From positions 744,001-808,000 of the forward strand of contig MU004197.1 in NCBI GenBank assembly GCA_010093605.1: a stretch of 64,000 nucleotides of DNA, read 5' to 3'. The notes under the pieces are model-generated. The model saw only the letters and a program-made list of their open reading frames with translations. It did no database searches and was not told the origin of the DNA. The translations under genes and the position numbers were made by a program. Each line of letters opens with the position of its first letter. Position 1 is the stretch's first letter. This DNA is from Lophium mytilinum (lineage: Eukaryota > Ascomycota > Dothideomycetes > Mytilinidiales > Mytilinidiaceae). Positions 48,091-58,006 of this stretch are shown one piece after another.

Positions 48091-48900
48091 TTTCACACGT
48101 GAAGTGGCGGGTTGGCGTCGATACATATTGGCGTTAAAGATGTGGAGAACTGGTATATAGTTATGGTGGTTTGAAAGACGAAATAGTGGGCTGAGGCTAC
48201 CGTCCCAAGTTAACAACTGGGGCAGTGATCAATGGCGTAAAAGAGAGTAGATATGGTTAAGTTCAAGAGCCAGAGTGTTCTTGCGACTGCTTCATGAAAT
48301 CCTCTTCTCGCTCGGACGATTAAAGATCCGACATGACTAAATCCTGGGAACGTCTTATTGTAGACATTTTTCACAGGAAAGAACCTGTTTTAGGAGTGGT
48401 AGTATAACTAAATACCGAAGAGTCTTTTAAAGATCAGCTAGAAGAGAAGATTTAGTCAAATTGATTGTAATTGCCGGGAAATAAGTTCAGCAATGAAGTT
48501 CTATTGAGATAGAGCGCTAAAAGCAAGTTTGGGATTCCCATGTTTATTTTGGTATCATATTCTATTGCTGGAACAATGTTGCGGGTCGTTGAAGGTTTTA
48601 AGAACTCGCTGCAGAGGTCAGTCACGAGCTGGTTGCTTGCGGCCAATGAGACTGGACCAAAAAGGTGCACGTGCCACTTATCTTGGCGCATCGTCAAGTT
48701 CACGCCTCATCACCGCAGCGGACGTCGTCATCTCCAACCTCCCACCACCACAACCGACGCTTCGAATAGTGCTTCCAAAACCCGAACCGACATATCCTCC
48801 CTCGTATCTCATCCTGAGAAACCGCTCCCGGCTCTACAACTGCGCAGACACCGTACCCGCCACTGGATCCTCCTCCAGGCATCCGATAAGCTCGCCCACC
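48091..48900. other. Intergenic, upstream of V-ATPase subunit f
   Basis: 810 bp without a supported gene. The last 150 bp are C/A-rich ('cccaccaccacaaccgacg' type), consistent with a promoter. Confidence 0.45.
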
Positions 48901-49382
48901 ATGAAGCCCGTTGTATCTGCCATGAATGCGTGGACATGGTACGCTCATGCCCCTTAGGAGCCAAGGAACCTGCTCTAACGCGCAAATAGCATTGTCGTGT
49001 CCATCTTTGCCATCGTTATCCTCTCTATCATCGGCGCGCTCTTCAAGGTACGCCGGTTCAGCTTCTTCATCTCCAGCTCGACCTCCCCTAGTACCGCTTG
49101 CTTGGGTCCGTAACTAACGGGTCTATCAGACGAACAACCACACAATGATGGGCTCAACCAAGGATCCCGAGGATGGCAGTGCCGTTGCCGCGGCTGTGTT
49201 CGGGGCGGTAGCTATATACGCGGTATGCCAGACTCTTCTAGCCTATCCCAACTTTCACCACCGAGAGAAGGGTTGAACCAACGGACGCTAATACGACAAT
49301 ACAGGCATTCGTCATATTCTGCGGCAGTCAGGCGTGGCTACACATGCGCGAGAGCCGGCGGGGCGCCATATCTCTGTCATGA
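48901..49382 (+). CDS. V-type ATPase Vo subunit f (YPR170W-B / RNase kappa-like)
   Basis: Four small exons (48,901-48,938; 48,990-49,047; 49,130-49,222; 49,305-49,382) give 88 residues. The protein starts MKPVVSAMNAWTW, has one helix (IVVSIFAIVILSIIGALF), the loop MMGSTKDPEDGSAVAAAVFG and a second helix (AIYAAFVIFCGSQAWL), and ends RESRRGAISLS. The 'PVVS…W', 'GS..DPEDG.AVA' and 'FCG.Q' pattern matches my knowledge of yeast YPR170W-B, identified as subunit f of the proton-translocating Vo sector and related to animal RNase kappa. It is easily missed because no single exon exceeds 31 codons. Confidence 0.82.
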
Positions 49383-50106
49383 TCGAATCCAATCCACCAC
49401 GACCCTCATAACTCATACACCGAAAACCCAAATACCAATGAGTCTGCCAGAGCTCTAGCTTTAGGATACGGAACGGCGTTGATGGCGCCCGCGGGATTGT
49501 AGATATCTTCAATGCAGACGACTTCCGGGTCACGCGCATGAGTTTTGCTTTTTAGCGGCTTTCGTTAAGTGAACAAACCTATTTACATCTACATCATGTC
49601 ATTTGTCTCTATAATTATAAAAGAATACTACATGCGAGAATAGTTCGAGACAGTACTTTCGTCATCCAACCTTGCAGGGGATCCGCTCATGGCTGATGGT
49701 CAACTCTGCTAGCTGCATTATTTTGATGGACGGCTGATCAATTGCGCTTTATGTTTCGTATTGCCAAAGACATGCACGCAACGAATGGCTCTTGCACTCG
49801 GATCCTTGAACATATTGATACATAAATTATAGCTTCAGAGATTTACCCCGAGAATTCTAGGATGGTCCTGGACCGCCTTGTTCGAACGTACGCCGAGCAG
49901 AGACCTTGTGTATGGCGGCGGGACAGCGCGGCCTACACAGTTGCCACGGCAATTGCGATGGCTATCAAAGCCTCCCACAAGGACTACCTTTTGGTGAACC
50001 TGCTCCACAATCCTGGATTTGATTGCTAACGATCATTGCAGTGCTCCGTATATATTTGAGCTGCATTACACCAGATAGCGCTAAGCAACAAAGCTCATCG
50101 CTTACG
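49383..50106. other. Intergenic, convergent gap
   Basis: About 720 bp between two convergent genes with no supported feature. Confidence 0.45.
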
Positions 50107-51096
50107 CTATAGATTCGAGTCCTCGTCCAGCGGAAGACCGTGCCCTCCCTCCGACTTCGGCTTATGATTTGGATTCTCATAACCAAAATACTCAAAGTAC
50201 TGATCAGCAGCTGGGTGTTGCTTGATGCCTGGCTTGTCACCCTCGGGCAGCTGCATAACTTTGACGTATTTGTCCATATCGATGGTATTCGCCTTCCGCC
50301 AGTCGGTAAACTTGTCAAAGGCAACGCACTTTTTGTTGATCGACATGTCCGGGAAGGGATACTCCTGCGTCTCTACCCAGTGCAACGGAATGAGATCGAG
50401 GTTTGCGTTGCATTGGATCCCCTGCAGCAAGATGTCGATGCAGTGGTTGATATGGATCTCGCGCTGCTTGATCGTATGGGCCCTGGCCATGCTCAGGTTG
50501 TAGTAGTTCCCATATGCGACGTGCCGCAGGGAGTTCAGGCAATGCACCTGGTGGAAGGCGTCGAAGATGGCGGCGTAGGCGTCGTCCCCCAAGCCCCACA
50601 CTGCGTTCTCCAGCTTGGCCACTGTTGACGGGTCCGTTCCCATCTTTCGGAGCTCGTCGCGAGTGACGGGGTATACACGGGTCAACTCCCATTCGTCCCA
50701 GATGGCATCAGCTTCGGGGTTGGGTTGCTGCCGTGCGATAGAACCACCCTCTTTCGGCCTGTAGAACGTCCCGTTGATCTTCTTGAGTGTCGGATCGAGG
50801 TCGAATCTGTCGAGGACCGGGCTATACGGGGCCACCCGGCGATAGTCGGCGTTGAGTAGGTTGTGGGTTCGATTGTAGAACCATGTTGCAAACAGCGTGA
50901 TTGAGAGGAGTAGTAAGCATGCGTTCACGACCGTCAAGAGTACCAAGACCCTGCGACTTTGTTTCGTTCGGCCCTCATCTCGAGCCGGAGCACCATTCAG
51001 GAAGCCTTTTGTTTCGTCGTCGTCTGGCTCGGATGAGGAGTCGCGGTTCTCGCCCGACGCCAATGGCTTGTATTGGAACTTGGGGATGAAACTCAT
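50107..51096 (-). CDS. UstYa-family protein (DUF3328), putative RiPP/peptide-modifying oxidase
   Basis: A single exon of 329 residues. The N-terminus is cytosolic (MSFIPKFQYKPLASGENRDS), followed by one membrane helix near residues 50-72 (VLVLLTVVNACLLLLSITLF). The DUF3328 core has both signature motifs: HQVHCLNSLRH and, about 35 residues later, HINHCIDILLQGIQC. The tail EYPFPDMSINKKCVAFDKFTDW is also family-typical. UstYa proteins act in fungal RiPP pathways (ustiloxin, asperipin, phomopsin) as copper-dependent oxidases that cyclise a peptide via Tyr/Trp/Phe, and other members act on non-ribosomal products. A small secreted peptide with Lys-Arg sites starts 1.03 kb upstream and diverges from it. 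Function beyond the family is inference. Confidence 0.88.
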   Translation of the reverse strand: MSFIPKFQYKPLASGENRDSSSEPDDDETKGFLNGAPARDEGRTKQSRRVLVLLTVVNACLLLLSITLFATWFYNRTHNLLNADYRRVAPYSPVLDRFDLDPTLKKINGTFYRPKEGGSIARQQPNPEADAIWDEWELTRVYPVTRDELRKMGTDPSTVAKLENAVWGLGDDAYAAIFDAFHQVHCLNSLRHVAYGNYYNLSMARAHTIKQREIHINHCIDILLQGIQCNANLDLIPLHWVETQEYPFPDMSINKKCVAFDKFTDWRKANTIDMDKYVKVMQLPEGDKPGIKQHPAADQYFEYFGYENPNHKPKSEGGHGLPLDEDSNL

Positions 51097-52128
51097 CTTG
51101 GAGCGTGAAGGGCAAGACCGGTCGTCAGATTAGGAGCAAAATCTGGGCTAACGTGGTACATACAGCAGCCGACCAACTTCCGGGTTATCGGGTACTTGCT
51201 GGCGTTGACGTCAACCGCATTCGCATTGTCGCGAGGGTGGCCTGATGGTGGATATGCAGAGGCACTACTACCTTCCCCGAAGGGAATGCGCTGCAATCCA
51301 GCACCATTTGAACGCAATCATCATACATCAGCACTTGAGCCGATGAAGTCTTCAACCCCGCAGTAGCCTGTAAGAGGTTCTAGATGCGAGGACTACAATT
51401 GGCCATGGAAGTGTCCGGAATACGGCTTCAATTATCTAACAAGCGAGCATTTGTGAGCTGGATGTACGAACCGTACAATTCGTGAGTAGTCTTATGGGCA
51501 TGACTAACATTTGAAAGCCAGACATTGACCTCTGAACACTCATGCTCAGGCAAATAGTTCTCATCGAGCACGTAATCTTCAACAAGCAAACCGTCTTCAA
51601 CGACCAAACTGTCCTCGCAATCCCCGGCTACCCTCGGAGAATAAGATGGGACTGTGATTGGTGTATCTGGAATGCAGATTAGCTGCGTATAAGCCCCCAC
51701 CACTATACAACACTCACCCCGGGATAACGCCTTCCTTGGCAGCGCGAATAGGCAAGCGATTGACGTACAGATAAGCGTTGGTCCGTCCGCGGCCAATCCC
51801 TTGTTTGAAGCTTGGTTGGTTGCGGTCCGCGGTAAGAGCGTCCTGCCTGATTAGGCGAATGTCGACACGATCTTAGGAGGCAACTCGGTGCTATTGTTTG
51901 GGGCAATAGCGGCGCGCGATGTAACCTGTTCACGATAACGCCTTTGCCAAGAGGGATTGGGAATAATAGTGCAATGTCTTGGAATGGGTTCGTAATGCCA
52001 AGGTTCACCAGTGTTATGTCTTTGTGATATAAAGGCCTCGCATTCGGCCACCTAGAGTCTCCATCCATCCAGCCTATAACTATCTCAACTCAACCAACAA
52101 CCCTCAACCACCAACTACATCCTTCAAG
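51097..52128. promoter_or_regulatory. Divergent region between UstYa-like gene and secreted peptide gene
   Basis: 1,032 bp between opposite start codons. Minus-strand frames here (for example 51,428-51,796) lack recognisable motifs. The last 50 bp before 52,129 are a 'caactcaaccaacaaccctcaac' leader typical of highly expressed fungal genes. Confidence 0.45.
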
Positions 52129-52326
52129 ATGCGTTTTACCAGCATTGCCTTCGCCCTCACGGCGTTCCTCTCCGCCTTCGTGGCTGCTGCTCCCACCACC
52201 AACGACATCACCAAGCGCCTCCCTACTCCTGAGGAGTTCGAGGCTCTTGCCCCAGCGGAGAAGAGGAAGGTCTACACTTCCTGGTACCGCGCTACCAACA
52301 TCCTCCCCACCTCGGATGACGTTTAG
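52129..52326 (+). CDS. Small secreted peptide precursor with two Kex2-type sites
   Basis: 65 residues. MRFTSIAFALTAFLSAFVAAA is a clear signal peptide. The mature part carries two Lys-Arg pairs: ITKR, then 14 residues later AEKR, followed by an aromatic C-terminal segment (KVYTSWYRATNILPTSDDV). The ATG follows a CA-rich leader. An intron-like gtaagc…acag follows the stop codon (52,336-52,391), probably in the 3' UTR. Kex2-processed secreted precursors include pheromones and the dikaritin RiPP precursors. No pheromone motif and no repeated cores are seen, but Tyr/Trp residues suitable for UstYa-type crosslinking are present and a UstYa homologue is the divergent neighbour. It could equally be a small secreted protein or effector. 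Confidence 0.65.
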   Translation: MRFTSIAFALTAFLSAFVAAAPTTNDITKRLPTPEEFEALAPAEKRKVYTSWYRATNILPTSDDV

Positions 52327-52745
52327 ATAGTCAAATGTAAGCTCAATTATATAACTCTTATATTGTTGGTGCATATACTCACATATCAACAGCTGACCAG
52401 GAGTGGTGCCAATGCGCGTTGCCGCCTTCGCGAGAACTCATCGAGGTCACTGTGGGATCGTTGTCTGAGCGTTGTGTGGACCGCACGCTCTTTTCAAGAA
52501 AGAAATCGTAGTACCGATCCGCTTCGCGGCATTCTACATAGCTATGCATACCCAGCTATAATGCACCTTCAAACTATGCCTACTCTTGAACGCGTGCCGA
52601 ATGTGTCTTGTGACTGGGTCTGGCATGTCTCATCCCTCCTCTACAACACTATGACATAAGCCCGGGCACTTCTTTTGACTGCTCAGGGTACTCGAATAGG
52701 CTTTTAGACTCCTAAATATGATGTGAAGGCCAACTCAGTGAGAAC
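52327..52745. other. 3' region of the secreted peptide gene
   Basis: About 420 bp with no further supported coding frame; a 98-codon frame at 52,363-52,659 has no recognisable features. Confidence 0.4.
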
Positions 52746-52749
52746 CAAA

Positions 52750-52858
52750 CCACCTTTTTTTAACGAAACCGAAAACTACGCGGGGCACCCCTCGCAGCGG
52801 TATCGAGCGAGCAAGAGTGGAGTCCGAGGAGTATGAAGTACGTGTGCCCAAACTTGTG
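52750..52858 (+). repeat. Right-half copy of the short TIR element
   Basis: 'ggggcacccctcgcagcggtatcgagcgagcaagagtggagtccgagg' and the end 'gtgtgcccaaactt' correspond to the right half and right terminal repeat of the element at 55,532-55,740. The left half is absent. Confidence 0.65.
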
Positions 52859-52874
52859 GCCTATGACTGCACAA

Positions 52875-53402
52875 TCAATCACTCTTACCAAGCACCTCCT
52901 CGGCGCTCCTCCCCGTGAACTCCTCACAATGCAACGCCCAGTCATTTGGCAGCACAACCCAATTCGCCTTCTCCTTGAGAAAGATATGGCTCCCAATCTC
53001 CGGTAATTTGCACCTCAGACTTGCCTCATCGATACTCCCCATGCTCACGCTCGTTTCCTCCGGGTCTGCCTTGTAGACCATGAACAGAGGTGTGCCACAG
53101 GCATTACAGAATCGGCGCTCTGCGGCCTTGTGGAGATTGAGGGTTTGCAAGGTGATTGGTACTTGTGAAGAGCTTGATTCAGGGGGGTGGGTGGTGATGA
53201 TGAGGGCGGAGGTGGGGATCTGGGCCCAGGGGATGAAGCCGGAGCCGGAGAGTTGGCGACAGGCGGCGCAGTAGCAACAACATGCAGCTGTAGGGGCAGT
53301 GGTGCTAGTGTATGTAATGCTGCCGCAACGGCAGCCCCCCGAGAAGGCTATTTCGGAGTGGGTAAGCAGGGCTTTGGAATCTGGTTTTGTTTCTATCGAC
53401 AC
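52875..53402 (-). CDS. GFA/CENP-V-type zinc-binding protein
   Basis: The frame shows the zinc motifs of the glutathione-dependent formaldehyde-activating (GFA)/CENP-V fold: GGCRCGSITY, CCCYCAACRQLSGSG and RRFCNACGTPLF, then DEASLRCKLPEIGSHIF and WVVLPNDW. Length is about 170 residues, normal for the family. No ATG opens this frame: the first in-frame codons lie behind a splice-like '…tcgatag' at about 53,400, so a short upstream exon probably supplies the start. Most members are of unknown substrate; the family name does not prove formaldehyde chemistry. It is co-directional with the methyltransferase upstream (116 bp gap). Confidence 0.8.
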   Translation of the reverse strand: MSIETKPDSKALLTHSEIAFSGGCRCGSITYTSTTAPTAACCCYCAACRQLSGSGFIPWAQIPTSALIITTHPPESSSSQVPITLQTLNLHKAAERRFCNACGTPLFMVYKADPEETSVSMGSIDEASLRCKLPEIGSHIFLKEKANWVVLPNDWALHCEEFTGRSAEEVLGKSD

Positions 53403-53517
53403 AAGATAGTCAGCTTTGATGGGAGATCATGAAGATAAGCTGACGGTCTAAAGAAGGTGGCTTCACTGTCCCATCTTGGAAAACCTGGAACGACCTTTCT
53501 GGTGCTATCAATCATCA

Positions 53518-54384
53518 CTAACCTTCAACCTTCTTCCCAATGCCCAAAAACACCGTATCCACCTCCTCTACCCATCCATCTACTGCCTGCTTCTCCCACT
53601 CCTCTTTGAAGACCCTCTTAGCCTCCGCCCTCACCTCCTCACTCTCCCTAAACCCCTTGCAAATCTCCTTATCAATCCCCTCCTCAAACAACTTATCCGC
53701 CTCCTCAACCTTGTACTTCTTATCCCCCTGCCCGCACTGATTCTCCACAACCACCATCTCCTGCACCTCAACCCCACACTTCCGCATCACCTCCTCCAGC
53801 GACTTCGGCCCCTTAACCCACATCCGATGATACAGCGTGAACGCGCCTAGCCTCCTCGCCGTCTTCTCCACCGTCCCACTATACGCCAGGTTCTGCGGAT
53901 GCGTGACATCCAACGCCACGAACCCGCCCGGCTTCAAATACCGCACCCAATGCCCCAACGCCGCGACCGGATCCTGGAAAAGCACAAACATGCTAGCACC
54001 CGTGATGCCATCGAATCCCCCCTTCATCCCCGCTAGCTCCTTGATCCCGTCGAGGTCAAGCACGTCGTGCTCGAATAACTCCACTTGCGGGTACTTTTCT
54101 TTGTCTGCGGCAAGTTTCTCCCGCGCGACGGCGAGCATGCCCGGCGTGACATCTACGCCTACGACGCGCCCGCTGGGGCCGACGGCGGCGGCGAGTTGGT
54201 AGGTGAGTAGGCCGGTGCCGCAGGCTAGATCGAGGATCTTGAGACCTGGGGAGAGGTGGGGGGAGATGTGGGAGATGAAGCGGGCGGTGAAGGAGGGGTG
54301 GTGGGATGAGTCGTAGACGGGGGCGCGGGGTGTGTAGAGGCGGATTGCAGAGGCGGATTGGGGTTCTGGGGTGGGGTCTGCCAT
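53518..54384 (-). CDS. Class I SAM-dependent methyltransferase
   Basis: A single exon of 288 residues starting MADPTPEPQSAS. The AdoMet site is textbook: motif I ILDLACGTGLLTYQLA, the acidic end of strand 2 in VVGVDVTPGMLAVAREK, the strand-3 acidic region LFEHDVLDLDGI, and post-motif GHWVRYLKPGGFVALDVTHP. It belongs to the broad Methyltransf_11/25 group with many small-molecule methyltransferases; the substrate cannot be assigned. It sits 3.3 kb from the UstYa-like gene, and methyltransferases occur in dikaritin-type clusters, but the link is speculative. Confidence 0.88.
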   Translation of the reverse strand: MADPTPEPQSASAIRLYTPRAPVYDSSHHPSFTARFISHISPHLSPGLKILDLACGTGLLTYQLAAAVGPSGRVVGVDVTPGMLAVAREKLAADKEKYPQVELFEHDVLDLDGIKELAGMKGGFDGITGASMFVLFQDPVAALGHWVRYLKPGGFVALDVTHPQNLAYSGTVEKTARRLGAFTLYHRMWVKGPKSLEEVMRKCGVEVQEMVVVENQCGQGDKKYKVEEADKLFEEGIDKEICKGFRESEEVRAEAKRVFKEEWEKQAVDGWVEEVDTVFLGIGKKVEG

Positions 54385-55531
54385 GATGGCGTGGTCGGGT
54401 TGGATTTGGGGGAAGAGTGAGAGAGAGTGACGAAGAGGAACACGACTGGTAGGATGCGAATGTGAAGAAATTGGGGAAGCTTGATCAAATTCTTAGGATT
54501 ATGAGAGTTGAAGAGAAGAAGAAACTTTGTTTAGACAGTAGCTACAGGTAACGGGTTTGAAGGGTGTAATGATGGAATGGCCACTGCGGGGTGATGGGAT
54601 GTGCTCTTGAATTAGCGAATGAAGTGTGATGAGTAATTTCACGATAGCTTAGTCGGGTTGCTTGATCCGGCAAGCCTGTGGTGACTCTTCTCAAGCTGAA
54701 GGTTGATGAGATGCAGGGCGGCAGGGCTCATCAACCGATGACGTGGGCGTCTATCTGCGCGGGGGAGGGCAGGAGAGACAGCCACGAAAGTTGCCGTCTT
54801 AGAGTACTTAGCAGCTCTTGATGTGTCCTTTCAAATGCGAATGTCCTCTCGTTGTCGATGCTGACGAAGGCGAAGCCCGATATTCCGACGTTGAAGAGAG
54901 AGGTAATGGAGCTCGTCTACCAATCAGCGGAGAGTAGCGTCCCCACGGAGAGGACGTTATCTTAACCTCGGAATATGCACGCATCTAAACAGCAACATTC
55001 CACTGTCGAAGACTGTTACCTACAGTACTAGTTCACAAGTCTGGGCACATGGACTTATTGCTCCTTGCCTTGAATTTTGCTCACTGGACACTACCTACTG
55101 TAGAGGGCGGCGTGGCAACTCAGTAGAATAGCCAGTCAGCAAGTAGTCGCAAGAAGTGTCCCAAGTTAGGTCTTGATACTGCATACCAATTGGTACAAAG
55201 GCTAGGTACATTCAAACTGTAATAATACCCGTGAAATCCTTGGCTTTTGTTGCATCGAAGCTGGTGGGGCTGAGCTCGCCAAGTTCTGGGGCCTCGTCTC
55301 ATCACTTCAACTTCCGAATCTCCTACACCATTCTCTGTGTTACAACAGCTTGCGAAACCTTTGCTCACGCTTGCGTCTTTACTGAATAGGAAGCCGTTCC
55401 ATTAGAGAAGACGTTTTGGTTACCGAATGCGGCGCAGTCTTTGTCACTTCCAGACAGGATAGATATCTTCCTTCTCCAGTATGCCTTGTATTCGATAAGA
55501 TAGGTAGTCGGTATTCAGAGTTTGGGTTATC
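54385..55531. other. Gene-poor stretch upstream of methyltransferase
   Basis: 1,147 bp. The first few hundred bases are the promoter of the methyltransferase. Frames at 55,120-55,368 and elsewhere lack recognisable features. It leads into a repeat pocket. Confidence 0.45.
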
Positions 55532-55740
55532 AGTTTGAGCACCCGGATATCTCACTAGCTAGGCTTTCAGTTTGCTCCCTTGATACCACTGTCAGGAGTA
55601 CCTCAGCACGTTTTAAATCTCCAAATTGGGAATTAGACTTCCATTTTGACAATGCTGACAACTGTCCAGGGCACCCCTCACAGCAGCACCAAGCAAGCAA
55701 AAGTGGAGCCCGAGGAGTGCGATATCCAGTGCCTAAACTT
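55532..55740. mobile_element. ~209-bp MITE-like element with imperfect terminal inverted repeats
   Basis: The left end 'agtttgagcacccggatatc' and the inverse of the right end 'aagtttaggcactggatatc' match apart from small differences. There is no coding capacity. Partial copies occur at 1-60, 29,398-29,515, 43,030-43,086 and 52,750-52,858, so this is the fullest copy in the window. I could not identify a certain target duplication. Confidence 0.65.
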
Positions 55741-55767
55741 ACAAACCAAGCAGTGTTTGCCCTTCCA

Positions 55768-56154
55768 TCACCCCTCCCCCAAATTCCCCCATACCCCCTC
55801 CCACCTTCGTATCCTCTCCTCCACCTCCATCACCGTCTTCTCCATCTCATCAACCTCTTTCAAATGCCGCCACCTCTCTTCTATCCCCAACCACCACCGA
55901 TCCCCCTCTCGGAGCTCGCGCAGCCGCCGCTCCGCATCCTGCTTTTCTTCGCGCAGAGACTCGAGGTGTATGTTCACGCGGTCGCACAGAATGCTAGGGT
56001 AGTGGTAGTGCGGCATTCGGGCAAGCGAGAGGCAGACGAGGGGTATGCGAGGGTTTAGAGTTGGGTTCAGGTTAGAATGGCGTAGACTAGGTATTATAGA
56101 TTGAATCGTGTAGGTGGAATTATATGTTTGTGATAAGTTTATATTTGCAGGCAA
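55768..56154 (-). pseudogene. Short coiled-coil frame, probably a frameshifted gene remnant
   Basis: The frame encodes a charged helical segment (HLESLREEKQDAERRLRELR, later MEKTVMEVEERIRRWEGVWG) and ends NLGEG. The last 16 codons are duplicated at 43,086-43,135, where the frame runs on for 23 more residues. Comparison shows that this copy lacks 10 bp ('attcggggta') directly before its stop codon, which shifts the frame and creates the TGA. A MITE-like element starts 27 bp further on. The original protein is not recognised. Confidence 0.5.
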
Positions 56155-56185
56155 CGCTTAAGGCGCTCGGTAGGCAGGCTTGGGT

Positions 56186-56419
56186 TTAGAATAGCTTGTT
56201 ATATAGGTATATACTTAGACCTATCCCACAACGCTGTTCTATTAGCACGTCGACATCTAGTGCGACCAAACGTGGTAGCCTGCCACGATGGCGTGAATAC
56301 TGCTTCTTAGTGACGGCGTGGTAGTCAATAGCAGCACGCTTCGTGACGTTGCTGTGCCTGTTTGTAACTAGGCCTCTAATTTCTCCTACGGCCTCTCGCC
56401 ATTCGCCGCCCAAATCCAA
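56186..56419 (-). other. Unrecognised frame, possible relic
   Basis: A 77-codon minus-strand frame rich in Arg, His and Lys (for example KRAAIDYHAVTKKQYSRHRG). I found no family match by eye; its position in a repeat pocket suggests a relic of a mobile element or chance. Confidence 0.25.
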
Positions 56420-56567
56420 GTGCTATCCTCCCTGGCAGCGCACTCGATATATGCAGAATTAATGTACAAGTTTTCGTAAGTCGTCCGAAGCAGCAGAACT
56501 CCACTTGCTCAAAACCTATTTTCCAGATTAGTGACTATTCTCGCAAGATCCAGCTCCGGAACCCAGC

Positions 56568-58006
56568 TTACCGTATCTCATAATTACCCGCCCGTGTCAT
56601 ATACCTCACCCACTTGACACTACTATAATTACTCTTCTCAAACACCTTCAGATACCGCACCAACAACCCCGAGCTCGTGAACATGAGCAAACTAAAGCTG
56701 AGCCCCAGCGGCGGCCGGCTCCATGCTTTTTGGTTCGTCATACTCGTCAGCGTCGCCTCGGCACTCAGCACAAACTCGCTCTGCCCCGTGAACCGCGGAA
56801 TCTTCCACACAATGTTGTTGTGCTCTGGTTCGTACTTCGCCTTTCCTTGAGACGTGCGCTCTGTGATCCGCGCGGTGTTGAGGGGCGTCGGGATGCGTAC
56901 GACGACGTTTGTGGCAAAAAGTTTGCTGCCGTAGTTTGCGCGGATGGCGATGCTATACTCCACTTTCGTTTTCCCGACCTCGTTGACGATAGCGTGGACT
57001 TTGAAAGGCAGGTTCACGTTCTCTGTAGCTCGGTATCGCATCAGCTCGAACTCGCCGTCCGGTGGTACGAAGCTGATGATCCTGTCCGTGTCGAACTTGC
57101 CCAGCTTCACGCATTGGTGGAACTGGCAGTCCTCCAGCGTGACGCTCCCTGCAGCGGCCCGTGTCGCCTTTGTTCCTGCGCGGTTACCGGAAGGCTGGTG
57201 CAGATTATCTTCGCCTAGCGTGAGACGGTCATTGAGCCCGAATTTGCACTCAGGGGTGCCGGAGAGGTATGCGCGCATAACGATCTGGCCGTTTACGTCG
57301 GCGCGGAGAACGGTGCCGGTGGCGGACATGAGGAGGTTTACGTCTTCGATCACGTCGACGAAGGCTTCGTTTTTGCGGTATTTGATGTCGTTTCTGCGCC
57401 AGGAGAGGGCGCCGGTTGCTTGCATGGTGATTTTGGAGGAGTCCTCCTGAGGTTGTGTTAGCGACCGATTTTACTTCGAAATGCTCCATCAATTCAGGGC
57501 CGTTTTGTACCATCGCTCTTTCCGACTTGACGCCTTCCGTTGTGATATACATCTTCAGAGTATCCGTTTCGGTGTTTTGTGGATATCCAAAGTCGAGGAT
57601 TTCTAATCGCAGATATGATCAGTACGAGAACACCAGCAGTTAGAGACCCCAAGTTGAACAGTATCATACCATCCAGCAGCTCATACACAAGCACAAAGTT
57701 GTTCTTCACAGCCTCCTCGTCGAACTTCCCAAAGTAAGCCTTCCCCAACCCCACCAGCCGGTACAGGAACTCGAAGACGAGCGCGGCATTGGCATTGCTC
57801 TTGGTGACAGCGACTAGGTAGATATTTTCGTGTTTCACATGGCTGAAGGTCGTTGAGCCCAGGGTCAGAATAGGTGAGCGAACTTGGGCATTCGAGATGA
57901 CCTGGATGCGGAAGACGTCGGCGAGGCGTGGGCGGCAGTCGTTTCGGAATGCGCGGAAAATGAGGTTCTCGCCCTTCTGATTGAATATGAGAATACCGGA
58001 GAGCAT
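56568..58006 (-). CDS. apm4: AP-2 complex subunit mu
   Basis: Starting at 58,006 (MLSGILIFNQKGENLIFRAF), the longin-like N-terminal domain runs through VFRIQVISNAQVRSPILTLG, FSHVKHENIYLVAVTKSNAN and KNNFVLVYELLDG. After introns near 57,450 and 57,605-57,680, the mu homology domain starts WRRNDIKYRKNEAFVDVIED and includes CKFGLNDRL, FDTDRIISFVPPDGEFELMRYR and the end SSVKWVRYMTRAGNYEIR. This is the medium chain of the clathrin adaptor AP-2, which binds YxxPhi cargo at the plasma membrane. The usual mu ending is '…YETRC'; here a donor gtaagc overlaps the last codon, so the terminal codon may come from a further exon (acceptor 'aatag' near 56,520). Confidence 0.93.

Noticed and set aside
51428-52068. 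Minus-strand frames between the UstYa-like gene and the secreted peptide
   Set aside because: Overlapping frames without motifs, with unlikely codon composition; no homology recognised.
53400-53480. Calling GTG at 53,402 as the start of the GFA protein
   Set aside because: Nuclear fungal genes rarely start at GTG; the preceding bases look like a splice acceptor, so an unseen short first exon is more likely.
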